The translations under genes were made by a program, and so were the position numbers. Positions 56,697 to 64,000 of a stretch of 64,000 nt of DNA are shown here, piece after piece. A model generated the notes under the pieces. The model did no database searches, had not been told where the DNA came from, and saw only the letters and a list, made by a program, of their open reading frames with translations. Every line of letters begins with the position of its first letter. The stretch's first letter is position 1. The DNA is from Pelorhabdus rhamnosifermentans. Its GTDB lineage: Bacteria; Bacillota; Negativicutes; UMGS1260. The DNA is taken from NCBI RefSeq assembly GCF_018835585.1, contig NZ_JAHGVE010000012.1:62001-126000 (forward strand). Direction: 5' to 3'.

Positions 56697-57687
56697 CTTC
56701 ATCATCTCCTTTCATAATTTTCGTTATTTGCACAGCCATTTTCTTGCCATTCATACCTGGCTTACATTTGAATTTTTCCTGATATCCAATAAGTACGCTT
56801 AACTCATCATCCACTTTTGTCTCCAATTGAAGAACATCACCCACAGCTAAGCCAAGCATTTCAGCAACAGTAATTGTTATTCTGCCAAGTTCAGCCGTAA
56901 TAGGCACCAAAGCTTTGACAAGTTTCTTTTGCAAAAAGTCAGCGCCTTCATTTGATTCCTTCTTGGCTACAGCAGAAGCTACCCAAAAAGTTGTCGTCAA
57001 CTTTGACATAATCGGTTCAAGAACTAAATAAGGAATACAAAGATTAAGCAATCCCTCAGCATCACCAATTTTCGCCTGCAAAGTAATAATGACAACCATA
57101 TCATTCGGTGGAACAATTTGGGTGAATTGTGGATTTGTTTCAATCACATCCATGTGAGGATCAATGGACACTACCTGCTTCCAGGCATCTTGAATACATT
57201 CCAGCGCTTTATTGATGACTCTTGTTACAATAGCTTCTTCAATATCTGTCAAAGCACGCGATTTTGTCATCGGCGTTCCTTTTCCGCCAAATAAGCGATC
57301 AATAATCGCAAAAACAATATTCGGATTGAGCTCTAAGATAGCATTGCCCTTAAGCGGACTCATTTGAAATATTCCAATGACACTTGGACTTGGCAAAGAT
57401 CGAATAAATTCTTCGTAGGTTAACTGATCAACGGAAGCAACATCAATATGCACCATAGTCCGTAAATTTGCGGAAAGATAAGTATTTAACAGACGGGCAA
57501 AGTTTTCATGAATCATATTTAACGTACGAATCTGATCTTTTGAAAATTTATCAGGACGTTTAAAATCATATATCTTTACTTTCTTCTGCTTTTCTTCACT
57601 TTGAATTTCTTCAGCAGATACAGCGCCGCTGGATATATTAGAAAGTAATTCATCTATTTCCGCTTGTGAGAGTACATCCCCGGCCAT
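56689..57687 (-). CDS. fliM: Flagellar motor switch protein FliM
   Basis: C-ring protein that receives CheY-P. The N-terminal CheY-binding motif LSQAEIDELLSN is at residues 5-16. The middle domain (about 50-230) has FARLLNTYLSANLRT and FGGKGTPM. The C-terminal SpoA domain is at about 255-325. At 332 aa it is full length. GGAGGGAG precedes the ATG. Confidence 0.97.
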   Translation of the reverse strand: MAGDVLSQAEIDELLSNISSGAVSAEEIQSEEKQKKVKIYDFKRPDKFSKDQIRTLNMIHENFARLLNTYLSANLRTMVHIDVASVDQLTYEEFIRSLPSPSVIGIFQMSPLKGNAILELNPNIVFAIIDRLFGGKGTPMTKSRALTDIEEAIVTRVINKALECIQDAWKQVVSIDPHMDVIETNPQFTQIVPPNDMVVIITLQAKIGDAEGLLNLCIPYLVLEPIMSKLTTTFWVASAVAKKESNEGADFLQKKLVKALVPITAELGRITITVAEMLGLAVGDVLQLETKVDDELSVLIGYQEKFKCKPGMNGKKMAVQITKIMKGDDEDE

Positions 57688-57726
57688 TAATCTCCCTCCT
57701 TCCGCTTAAATTTTACTTCTATCAAA

Positions 57727-58206
57727 TTACTGTAAAACAAGATTCGTAATATAGACATTATACACACGATCTTCACCAAAAACTTTATTTACTTCGTTTT
57801 TAATTAATTCCTTCAACTGATCCTGTTTAGCTGGATCAAAATCTTCAATTTTCTGCGAGCGTAATACATAAACAACAGTATCAGTCACTTTTATCTCATC
57901 AGGTGATAAATTTTTTCCATCTTTTGGCGCCGCTTTCTTGTCCGGCTTCATTTCTAAAATAATACCGATTTTTAGATACCGTCCACCTACGCCTCCCATG
58001 TTTACAATAAGACCCTCTTTGGCGTCACCTAATTTAATAAATTCACCAGGCTCATGGACTTCCCCTGCTTTTTTATCATTAGTCGACACTCGCTCAGCAA
58101 CAATTTTCGTCGCTATAAAATAAGAAACACCCCCTGCCAACAGTAATCCTACAACAACAATACCTATAATCGTCACAAGAGAAAACTTTTTCTCTCCTTC
58201 AGCCAT
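57727..58206 (-). CDS. fliL: Flagellar basal body-associated protein FliL
   Basis: Single membrane helix (residues 10-33) followed by an extracytoplasmic FliL domain (YLKIGIILEMKPDKK near 84 and the C-terminal RVYNVYITNLVLQ). It supports stator function in other bacteria. At 159 aa it is normal. Preceded by AAGGGGGTG. A 250-base non-coding gap separates it from flbD, unusual within this tight operon. Confidence 0.93.
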   Translation of the reverse strand: MAEGEKKFSLVTIIGIVVVGLLLAGGVSYFIATKIVAERVSTNDKKAGEVHEPGEFIKLGDAKEGLIVNMGGVGGRYLKIGIILEMKPDKKAAPKDGKNLSPDEIKVTDTVVYVLRSQKIEDFDPAKQDQLKELIKNEVNKVFGEDRVYNVYITNLVLQ

Positions 58207-58456
58207 TGTTACACCCCCTTAGACCTGCTTCATATATATTCAAAAGGCGCAAAAAACTTTTTTCATTTATTATCGCCATTTTTTTCTATTTACTGACTAA
58301 AAAGCACTTACATATTTCTACAATTTAGCAGGAATTCCCCGCGAAATCGCCAATCCTTTCGTTAAAGTGTCCTTTTTTAAGCTAACACGCATAACTTTGA
58401 TATATAACTGGAATGTTCAAACATTCCAGTTTATTATTCTTCATTTTCAATAATTG
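58207..58456 (-). other. Non-coding gap inside the flagellar operon
   Basis: No gene seen. It holds a 12-bp perfect inverted repeat (58406-58431) just after flbD. It also holds an imperfect structured element (58327-58363), where AGGATT and AATTCCT flank a GCGA-tt-TCGC stem. A weak GGCGATAAT box lies closer to fliL. It may house a partial terminator, a processing site or an internal promoter. Confidence 0.55.
58406..58431. repeat. Perfect 12-bp inverted repeat after flbD
   Basis: AACTGGAATGTT and AACATTCCAGTT flank a two-base centre. It has no T tract on the minus strand, so a terminator is doubtful. Operator or RNA stability element are alternatives. Confidence 0.8.
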
Positions 58457-58654
58457 TTACCGTAAATTTCTAAAAATAGCCCGCCGATAATCCATGGCTT
58501 TACGTACGACTTCATCCATACTTTCTTCAACAAGAATTTTTTTGCCATTTGTCAGTGTAATCACTGTATCCGGTGTTTGTTCAATCGTCTCAATCAGTTC
58601 GGCATTCAAAATAATTTCTGTGCCATTACTTTTAAGCCTCGATAATTTTATCAT
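58457..58654 (-). CDS. flbD: FlbD family protein
   Basis: Small (65 aa) flagellar protein of the Firmicute FlbD family, beginning MIKLSRLKSNGTEIILNAELIETIE with a central TVITLTNGKKILVEES. It nearly always lies between flgE and motA or fliL. Its molecular role is not settled. GGGGGG precedes the ATG. Confidence 0.9.
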   Translation of the reverse strand: MIKLSRLKSNGTEIILNAELIETIEQTPDTVITLTNGKKILVEESMDEVVRKAMDYRRAIFRNLR

Positions 58655-58673
58655 TCATTAACCCCCCTGTTAA

Positions 58674-58703
58674 AATGTTGGGGGGGAAAATCTCCCCCAC
58701 ATT
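58674..58703 (-). other. GC-rich hairpin between flgE and flbD
   Basis: AATGT-GGGGGA-gattt-TCCCCC-AACATT on the minus strand. No T tract follows, so a processing or stability element is more likely than a terminator. Confidence 0.65.
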
Positions 58704-58714
58704 ATTCATTTTTC

Positions 58715-60343
58715 TTACCGTTTAAGATTATTTAAATCCTGCAACATTTCATCAGATGTTGTAATAATTTTAGAATTCGCTTGATAACCTCTTTCAGTTA
58801 CAATCATATCACTAAATTCTTTGGCTAAGTCCACATTCGACATTTCCAAATTGCCGCCTGACAAAGCGCCACGTGAGCCAGATTTGGCTGTTCCAATTTG
58901 CGGCTGTCCCGAGTTATTTGATATCGAATAGTTTGTACTGCCCTCATGAGTAAGACCTTCCGGATTATTAAAAGCCGCTAAAGCCACTTGAGCCAAATTG
59001 CGTCTTTGACCATTGCTATAAACACCCACAATAGTACCTGTTGCATCGAGGGATTCCGTTTTAAGACTTCCTGCCGTGTAACCGTCACCTGTCGCCTGAA
59101 CGGTTGAAGTCGTCGCGCCATATTGCGTCAGTTTGCTATAATCTAGTGTCACTGACACCGCGTTGGCCCCGCCAACAAATGATGTTGAGAAGGGGACTGA
59201 AGTTGTTGTCGTATAACCAGGAGCAGTGGTGAGACTACCTGCTGCGGTAAATGCGGCTGATGCCGGTGCAGTTTCTCCACCAGCTGTAGGCGTTAAAGTT
59301 ATCGCAGGCGTACCAATAGTTAACGCTGGAGTAATCGTATAGCCTGCAAAAGCAGGAAGACAAGTTATAGTACCTGTCACAGGCGTTGTTCCAGACACAC
59401 CTGGCTCATTTAACGTATAGCTCCATTTGTTTGGTGTCGTAGCATCAGCAGTAACAGCCAATTGGTAAGTATGCGGCTTACCGTTCACAATGGCAACATA
59501 ATTCTGCGTGTGTTTGGATGAGGCATCGCTATCAAGCTTCAAATTAGGAATGGCAATCGGTGTCGTAGTCGTTGCTGAATTAATATTGATTTGCTTGGTA
59601 CCGGTATAAACGCCCTCAGGACTGAAATCAATTTCCTGCCAAGCACCGGTTGGCAATGCACCGCCAACAGTTGGATCACTTGTTGAAACATAAGACAGCC
59701 ATTTATTATCGTCGACTTTATAAAAAGTAGTTGTAAGGTCATGCTGAACACCGAGTGTATCCACTATCGTTGACTTAGTCGAAGTCGACGTTCCGACTGC
59801 CGCATCAGCTTGTAAATTATTCGCAGCAGTCACACTCGTACTGGCAGATGCAGCCATCGTTGATCCCAGCGGAAGCTGGATCGGCTTCACGTCGCCGCTT
59901 GTATTCACATTGCCGTCTGCATCCACACCAGACCATCCCATGAGTTTATACCCACCTGGTGCTACATAATTGCCTTTTGAATCGATTGTAAAACCACCAG
60001 CACGTGTATACAATTGATTGTTGCCATCAGATATAATGAAAAAACCACCACCTGAAATAGCAAGATCGCCTGATTTCCCTGTCGATTGAAGATTGCCATC
60101 GGTAAAATTGGTACCAATAGTAGCAACAGACATACCGAGACCGACTTGCATAGGATTGGTTCCCCCCATATTTCCTTGCGGTGACGATGCCCCTTGAATG
60201 GTTTGGCTTAAAATATCCTGAAAATTAGTACTGTTGGCCTTATATCCCACTGTATTAACGTTAGCAATATTGTTACCAATAACATCAATGGCTGTTTGCA
60301 TATTCTTCAGACCTGAAACACCAGAATACATAGAACGAGTCAT
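58715..60343 (-). CDS. flgE: Flagellar hook protein FlgE
   Basis: Hook subunit. N-terminal MYSGVSGLKNMQTAIDVIGNNIANVNTVGYK and C-terminal SNVDLAKEFSDMIVTERGYQANSKII are the conserved D0 rod-like parts. They flank a variable Thr/Ser/Ala-rich middle (about 150-430) that would form the outer hook domains. At 542 aa it is longer than the E. coli protein (about 400), because of that middle. GGAGG precedes the ATG. Confidence 0.96.
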   Translation of the reverse strand: MTRSMYSGVSGLKNMQTAIDVIGNNIANVNTVGYKANSTNFQDILSQTIQGASSPQGNMGGTNPMQVGLGMSVATIGTNFTDGNLQSTGKSGDLAISGGGFFIISDGNNQLYTRAGGFTIDSKGNYVAPGGYKLMGWSGVDADGNVNTSGDVKPIQLPLGSTMAASASTSVTAANNLQADAAVGTSTSTKSTIVDTLGVQHDLTTTFYKVDDNKWLSYVSTSDPTVGGALPTGAWQEIDFSPEGVYTGTKQININSATTTTPIAIPNLKLDSDASSKHTQNYVAIVNGKPHTYQLAVTADATTPNKWSYTLNEPGVSGTTPVTGTITCLPAFAGYTITPALTIGTPAITLTPTAGGETAPASAAFTAAGSLTTAPGYTTTTSVPFSTSFVGGANAVSVTLDYSKLTQYGATTSTVQATGDGYTAGSLKTESLDATGTIVGVYSNGQRRNLAQVALAAFNNPEGLTHEGSTNYSISNNSGQPQIGTAKSGSRGALSGGNLEMSNVDLAKEFSDMIVTERGYQANSKIITTSDEMLQDLNNLKR

Positions 60344-60430
60344 AATCTATAGCCTCCTAATTTAATTTATTGTGGAATACGCTGCATCCATCAATCAACA
60401 GCGTATATAAGCCTCCTGAAAAGGTCCAGC

Positions 60431-60820
60431 TTACTCTAAAATCATGGCACTATCGATATTCGTAAAAACATTTTCCTTCATACTTGCTCCATCCATCGCT
60501 GTAATGACTGTTTTATTTTTTACACTCACAACAAAGGCCATATTATTCAATAACAGCAATGATTCCTTCGCTCCCTTTTGCTCAGCCTTTTCCACCGCTG
60601 TATTCAGCTTATGTAAGTCTGCCGTACTTAATTGAATCTGGCGGCTCTGCAACCTAGCAAGGGCATGCTGTGAAAATTTAACTCCTGCAATTTGTCCATT
60701 CAGAATATTTCCAAAAACATTGGACTTTCCTGAATCAAGGGAAGCGTGCTGAGTCGAGGATAATTTTGTTGGCGCAAGTGGAAAGACTGGCTGAGCGGAA
60801 TAAATACGCTGATCCGCCAC
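60431..60820 (-). CDS. Flagellar operon protein (TIGR02530 type)
   Basis: Member of the small conserved family seen between flgD and flgE in Firmicutes. The core FSQHALARLQSRQIQLSTADLHKL and the strand NMAFVVSVKNKTVITAMDG match it. The N-terminal 45 residues are polar and variable. About 129 aa, GTG start. The molecular function is not settled, and its fixed position suggests a part in hook assembly. Confidence 0.88.
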   Translation of the reverse strand: MADQRIYSAQPVFPLAPTKLSSTQHASLDSGKSNVFGNILNGQIAGVKFSQHALARLQSRQIQLSTADLHKLNTAVEKAEQKGAKESLLLLNNMAFVVSVKNKTVITAMDGASMKENVFTNIDSAMILE

Positions 60821-60837
60821 GGCTTATCATCCTCTCG

Positions 60838-61434
60838 TTAATTTCCGACTTTCGAAACACTACTGAAATCAACTTCTGTCGTACCAACATATAGCTGCGG
60901 AACATCATTCTCAAACGTGGCGGAAGTTACAACACCGCTCTGGGAATTACCCGAGGAATCTTTCCAAGTAATATTTTTGCCTATCAGACTAAGAGCCAGA
61001 CTAGCTATCGCTGATGATGCTGAAGCAGTTTCAGAACTAGAACCTCCGACTGCTGTGACTTTATCCAAATCTACTGTAGAATTTCCGACAACTAACTGAG
61101 GCTCCCCATTTACTACATTGACAGCACTTACCGCACCTGACTGTGATGCTCCCGTCGAATCGGTCCAAACAATGGCTTTACCAATGTACCCTGTTGCTTG
61201 CGTCATACGCGAGGAATTGGCCACATTCTGCATTTGCTCCAAGCTGGAAAACTGAGCCATTTGGGCAACGAATGCCGTGTTATCCATTGGCTTTAATGGA
61301 TCCTGATATTGCATCTGTACCATCAGCAATTTCAAGAAATCATCTTTTCCTAGAGTAGATTTTGATTTAGTACTTGCAGCTTGTTGCGATGTATCTGGAC
61401 TTGTAGCTTGAGTTGCACCCACTGCGCTTGACAT
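60838..61434 (-). CDS. flgD: Flagellar hook assembly protein FlgD
   Basis: Hook cap scaffold. The conserved N-terminal block LGKDDFLKLLMVQMQYQDPLKPMDNTAFVAQMAQFSSLEQM spans about residues 28-68. After it come two similar short beta units (SVDLDKVTAVGG and EVDFSSVSKVGN ends), each with a W-x-D-S-x-G/N-x-Q-S-G opening. That suggests an internal repeat in the Tudor/Fn-like part. 198 aa. GGAG before ATG. Confidence 0.94.
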   Translation of the reverse strand: MSSAVGATQATSPDTSQQAASTKSKSTLGKDDFLKLLMVQMQYQDPLKPMDNTAFVAQMAQFSSLEQMQNVANSSRMTQATGYIGKAIVWTDSTGASQSGAVSAVNVVNGEPQLVVGNSTVDLDKVTAVGGSSSETASASSAIASLALSLIGKNITWKDSSGNSQSGVVTSATFENDVPQLYVGTTEVDFSSVSKVGN

Positions 61435-61449
61435 AACTATTCACTCCTT

Positions 61450-63048
61450 TTAAATTCGGTAATCCACGCCATCTTCACTTGTTAATTCATTATCATCAAC
61501 TATTTGCGAAACATCATCAAAATTAACCACATTATTCTTATTGGTAAATTTCAACTGACGCTGTTGCTGAGAACCCTGTTGCTGATTGGACATGGACTGA
61601 TCGAGACTGGTATAAACGCCCACATTATCCACTTTCAATCCCGTATTGGCTAACTCTTGCTTTAACTGCGGCAAAGAAGCTTCAATGGCTGCACGCACAT
61701 CACTGTTACTCGAATGGAACGTTGCATTCACTAATCCCTGTTCCACAGTCACCTTTAATGTAAGTTCACCTAAATGTTCCGGTTTCAGTTGAATAACCAT
61801 TTCCGTATTTTGAGCACGTGTGACTAGTTTCGCTTGATCCACGATTTGCTGCACTACTTGATAGGTATCCTTAACACCCGTAGTTTGTGAAGCAGTCTCT
61901 GTAACACCCTGAGCACCTGAACGGGTTTGTTCCATACTTAAAGCTTGAGCAAAATTCCCACCTGTTGTATCTAACAAAGTAGTCGACTGACCTTGATGAG
62001 ATGACTGTGACAAACCATTCGCTCCAAATTGGAGTTCATCACCTTTTTGCTGCGTTGAAACCGTTGTAAACAAATGACTATCAGCAAGCCCCTCATCTAC
62101 ATCCGAGATCCCAGATGCCGAATCTTTCACATTACCGTCAGTTTTTACTCCATTTTGAGTACTGCGCAAGCCGCCCTGATGATCAATCACAAATTTGCCA
62201 GGTAAAGCCCCTTTGAGAGCCGTAAACAAGGCATTCGGATTCTGTGATAACTCTTGTGCAGTAGTAGTAGCAGTCGTAGTAGTAGTCATAGGAGAAACTG
62301 AATTTTCTTGCACAGCTGGCACGGATGATTGAGAACCTTCAACTTTGGATGTGGTAGCTACTCCCGTTGTCTCTGCTTGCAATTTTTCTGTAAGCGCAGC
62401 AATTGCTTGAGTAAGCTGCTCGCTAGTAATCGTACCCTTTCCTAACGAATTGAGTGAGGACACAAGATCATTTGTCAGGGTAGTTGAATCTTTAATTTGC
62501 GACAGTAGCTGCATCAAAGCAACCTTTGCATTCTTATTACTTGTGGTTTGTTCGCCTTGTTGCCCAACAGATACTCCTGTTTGTCCAGTTACCTGAGTCG
62601 GTACACTATTATTCATTTGTAATAACATTGTAAGGAGGATATTCGGATCCACAATCGCAGTATTTGCCGTATCTTTTGCATCTTTTGCATCTTTTGCATC
62701 TTTTGCATCTTTTGCATTTTTTACATCTTTTACATCTTTTACATCTTTTACATCTTTTACATCTTTTACATCTTTTACATCTTTTGCATCGGTATTATCA
62801 GAATTAGCAGGTGAATCATCTTTTTTAGCTGCAACAGTACTTGATGAATTCTTACTATCCGCATCAGTTGAATCATTCGGATTAACCGAAGAATTATTAC
62901 TTTGAGTATTTTTTACTGAATCTGACAATATACTGGCAAAACCTTTGCTTTTCGATTGTTGACTATCTGTCCTTACTTGGTTAGTAGCAGAATTAGACAG
63001 CGTTTTTGGAGTAGACAACATCATATTGCTCAATATCATCGTTGGCAT
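61450..63048 (-). CDS. fliK: Flagellar hook-length control protein FliK
   Basis: Molecular ruler and export-switch trigger. The C-terminal domain (about 405-490, VIQLKPEHLGELTLKVTVEQGLVNATF) is the conserved Flg_hook region. The N-terminal 400 residues are low complexity and Ser/Thr/Asn/Gln rich. They include a run of Lys-Asp-Val/Ala triplets near residues 88-128, encoded by a 9-bp tandem repeat. 532 aa. Length of this region could affect hook length. Confidence 0.92.
   Translation of the reverse strand: MPTMILSNMMLSTPKTLSNSATNQVRTDSQQSKSKGFASILSDSVKNTQSNNSSVNPNDSTDADSKNSSSTVAAKKDDSPANSDNTDAKDVKDVKDVKDVKDVKDVKDVKNAKDAKDAKDAKDAKDTANTAIVDPNILLTMLLQMNNSVPTQVTGQTGVSVGQQGEQTTSNKNAKVALMQLLSQIKDSTTLTNDLVSSLNSLGKGTITSEQLTQAIAALTEKLQAETTGVATTSKVEGSQSSVPAVQENSVSPMTTTTTATTTAQELSQNPNALFTALKGALPGKFVIDHQGGLRSTQNGVKTDGNVKDSASGISDVDEGLADSHLFTTVSTQQKGDELQFGANGLSQSSHQGQSTTLLDTTGGNFAQALSMEQTRSGAQGVTETASQTTGVKDTYQVVQQIVDQAKLVTRAQNTEMVIQLKPEHLGELTLKVTVEQGLVNATFHSSNSDVRAAIEASLPQLKQELANTGLKVDNVGVYTSLDQSMSNQQQGSQQQRQLKFTNKNNVVNFDDVSQIVDDNELTSEDGVDYRI
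62671..62787. repeat. 9-bp tandem repeat in fliK, 13 copies
   Basis: Thirteen head-to-tail 9-base units: five ATCTTTTGC, one ATTTTTTAC, six ATCTTTTAC and one ATCTTTTGC (plus strand). Each encodes Ala/Val-Lys-Asp on the minus strand. Copy number changes would keep frame. Confidence 0.95.
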
Positions 63049-63075
63049 TTTCTCACCTCCTTTCTGTTTATCTAT

Positions 63076-63780
63076 TTATTGAATCACCGCAGCTGCAAGC
63101 ATAGCCTGACTAATTTGTGCAGCTTTTGCGGGATCAAACTGAGCCAAAATTTGCGCCGCCTGATCTTCTTCCATCTTGTTTAGAACAGCCACAACAGTAG
63201 CATCATCTAACTGCGTTAAAATAGGAACAGCTTCCGCTGGTTTCATATTTCCATAAAGTCTAGCCAATTTAGAAATTTTCTTTGTTTCCTGCGCCTGCTT
63301 TTGCTTTGCTAGCTTGGCCAAATCAGTAGGATTCGTAGTCCCTACTGAACCATCAGGCATGACTCCACCTTGTTGTCCTGCCCCTAGCTGACCAGGCACA
63401 GTCCCTGGCGTTGCACTTTGTAAAGTTCCTGGCATAGAACCTTGCTGTGTGGTTAAGCTATTTCCTGGTGAAGGTGTAACACTTTGTGCAGGATTTAAGT
63501 CGACGGGATCAAAATTGGTCTTAGGCTTTTGAAAAAACTTTCCGATGAAGGGCTTATCTTGTAAATTCATATCTTCGGCGGATTTTTGGACATCAATCAG
63601 CTTAAGATAGATGCCAACAGCAAAACCTAGCCCAAGTAAAATAATCAAAATAACCAAAATGAATATGATTTTAAAAAATTTCCCTCTTTTTTTCGGTAGT
63701 GCTGTTTGTTCCACACTAGCTGGTATTGGCTTCTGGTTCGTTATTCTTTTTGGAGTGGCCTTGGTATTTTTTTCTGCCAT
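63076..63780 (-). CDS. MotE-like flagellar protein with MgtE N-like domain
   Basis: A cytoplasmic basic tail (1-32) precedes one membrane helix (about 34-58) and a Pro/Gly/Gln-rich linker (90-150). A helical C-terminal domain (about 165-225) has LYGNMKPAEAVPILTQLDDATVVAVLNKM, the MgtE-N/MotE type. Such proteins act as FliG-like or stator chaperones (MotE of Rhizobiales) and occur beside fliK in Firmicutes. Assignment is by domain look and position. Confidence 0.8.
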   Translation of the reverse strand: MAEKNTKATPKRITNQKPIPASVEQTALPKKRGKFFKIIFILVILIILLGLGFAVGIYLKLIDVQKSAEDMNLQDKPFIGKFFQKPKTNFDPVDLNPAQSVTPSPGNSLTTQQGSMPGTLQSATPGTVPGQLGAGQQGGVMPDGSVGTTNPTDLAKLAKQKQAQETKKISKLARLYGNMKPAEAVPILTQLDDATVVAVLNKMEEDQAAQILAQFDPAKAAQISQAMLAAAVIQ

Positions 63781-63843
63781 CTAAACTGCCCACTTTCCCT
63801 GCGACGTCAAGAATCAAATATTTCTAATCTTATAATAGAGTCA

Positions 63844-64000
63844 TCATGAATTTCTATAATAAGATAAAACTTTTTGCACGTAAGCTTGTGTTTCCGAATA
63901 AGGCGGCACACCGTTATAATTTTTAACTGCCTGAGGCCCCGCATTATAAGCGGCTACAGCCATGGAAACATCTCCGTTAAACGTAGTAAGCATTTGCTTT
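63844..64000 (-). CDS. Lytic transglycosylase, C-terminal part (partial)
   Basis: The last 52 codons of a gene entering from the right edge, ending at TGA 63846-63844. [15 protein letters not shown] and the following [22 protein letters not shown] are the C-terminal SLT-domain motifs (AYNAGP and the aromatic P-x-Y-x-E-T-x-x-Y-V pattern). A muramidase in this position probably opens peptidoglycan for the flagellar rod. The N-terminus and catalytic Glu lie outside the window. Confidence 0.93.
   Translation of the reverse strand, partial: KQMLTTFNGDVSMAVAAYNAGPQAVKNYNGVPPYSETQAYVQKVLSYYRNS

Noticed and set aside
58270-58310. Possible sigma-28 promoter before fliL (TAAA...GGCGATAAT)
   Set aside because: Spacing is about 11 bases instead of 15 and the -10 box is imperfect.
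58406-58431. Possible LexA/SOS operator in the inverted repeat
   Set aside because: Firmicute LexA boxes are GAAC-n4-GTTC. Here the half sites are reversed and too long.
62671-62787. Short regular repeats that could suggest a CRISPR array
   Set aside because: The 9-base units are contiguous without spacers and encode in-frame triplets in fliK.

Overview
The window is 64 kb of chromosomal core sequence, with essentially every gene on the minus strand, so transcription runs from high to low coordinates. Gene content points to an anaerobic, motile, spore-forming Firmicute. Evidence includes a Gram-positive PolC polymerase, RnpM/YlxQ in the nusA-infB operon, sporulation-type YmxH and MlpA/YmxG, spore-type hydrolases, FliY, CheC/CheD and an LctP/GlcD lactate module. 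The style resembles the Negativicutes (Pelosinus/Sporomusa-like), but that placement is inference from gene order and protein style. There are no tRNAs, rRNAs, insertion sequences, phage genes or CRISPR arrays.

Layout by region. 1-3.5 kb: lysine/diaminopimelate operon dapB-asd-lysC (lysC runs off the left edge), preceded by a lysine riboswitch with its own promoter and attenuator hairpin. 3.5-6.7 kb: a YflT-domain stress-type protein, YmxH, a small membrane protein, dUTPase and M16 peptidase MlpA. 6.8-9.8 kb: three exported wall-active proteins (amidase_3, GH18, PdaB-like). 9.9-13.6 kb: lactate module glcD - FadR/GntR regulator - lctP with a palindromic operator. 13.9-16.4 kb: pnp and rpsO, with a structured rpsO leader. 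16.5-24.5 kb: translation operon rimP-nusA-rnpM-ylxQ-infB-rbfA-nrnA-truB-ribF. 24.6-30.2 kb: polC and proS. 30.2-38.3 kb: rpsB-tsf-pyrH-frr-small PASTA-like ORF-uppS-cdsA-dxr-rseP-ispG, covering translation, undecaprenyl-phosphate, phospholipid and isoprenoid synthesis. 38.4-64 kb: a long flagellar/chemotaxis operon, read from a lytic transglycosylase at the right edge through MotE-like protein, fliK, flgD, flgE, flbD, fliL, fliM, fliY, cheY, fliO-P-Q-R, flhB, flhA, flhF, flhG, ycgR, cheB, cheA, cheW, cheC, cheD, fliA and fapA to two poorly known proteins.

The most notable observations are: a PolC that lacks the 3'-5' exonuclease normally inserted in its PHP domain; a ycgR whose complete N-terminal domain is readable only from a non-canonical AUU start with an excellent Shine-Dalgarno; structured leaders before rpsB, rpsO and rimP; a 13-copy 9-bp tandem repeat inside fliK; a 108-bp in-frame duplication in a coiled-coil protein; and a small PASTA-like ORF between frr and uppS. 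I saw no defence system or other plainly novel multi-gene system. Most of the window is conserved housekeeping and motility DNA.
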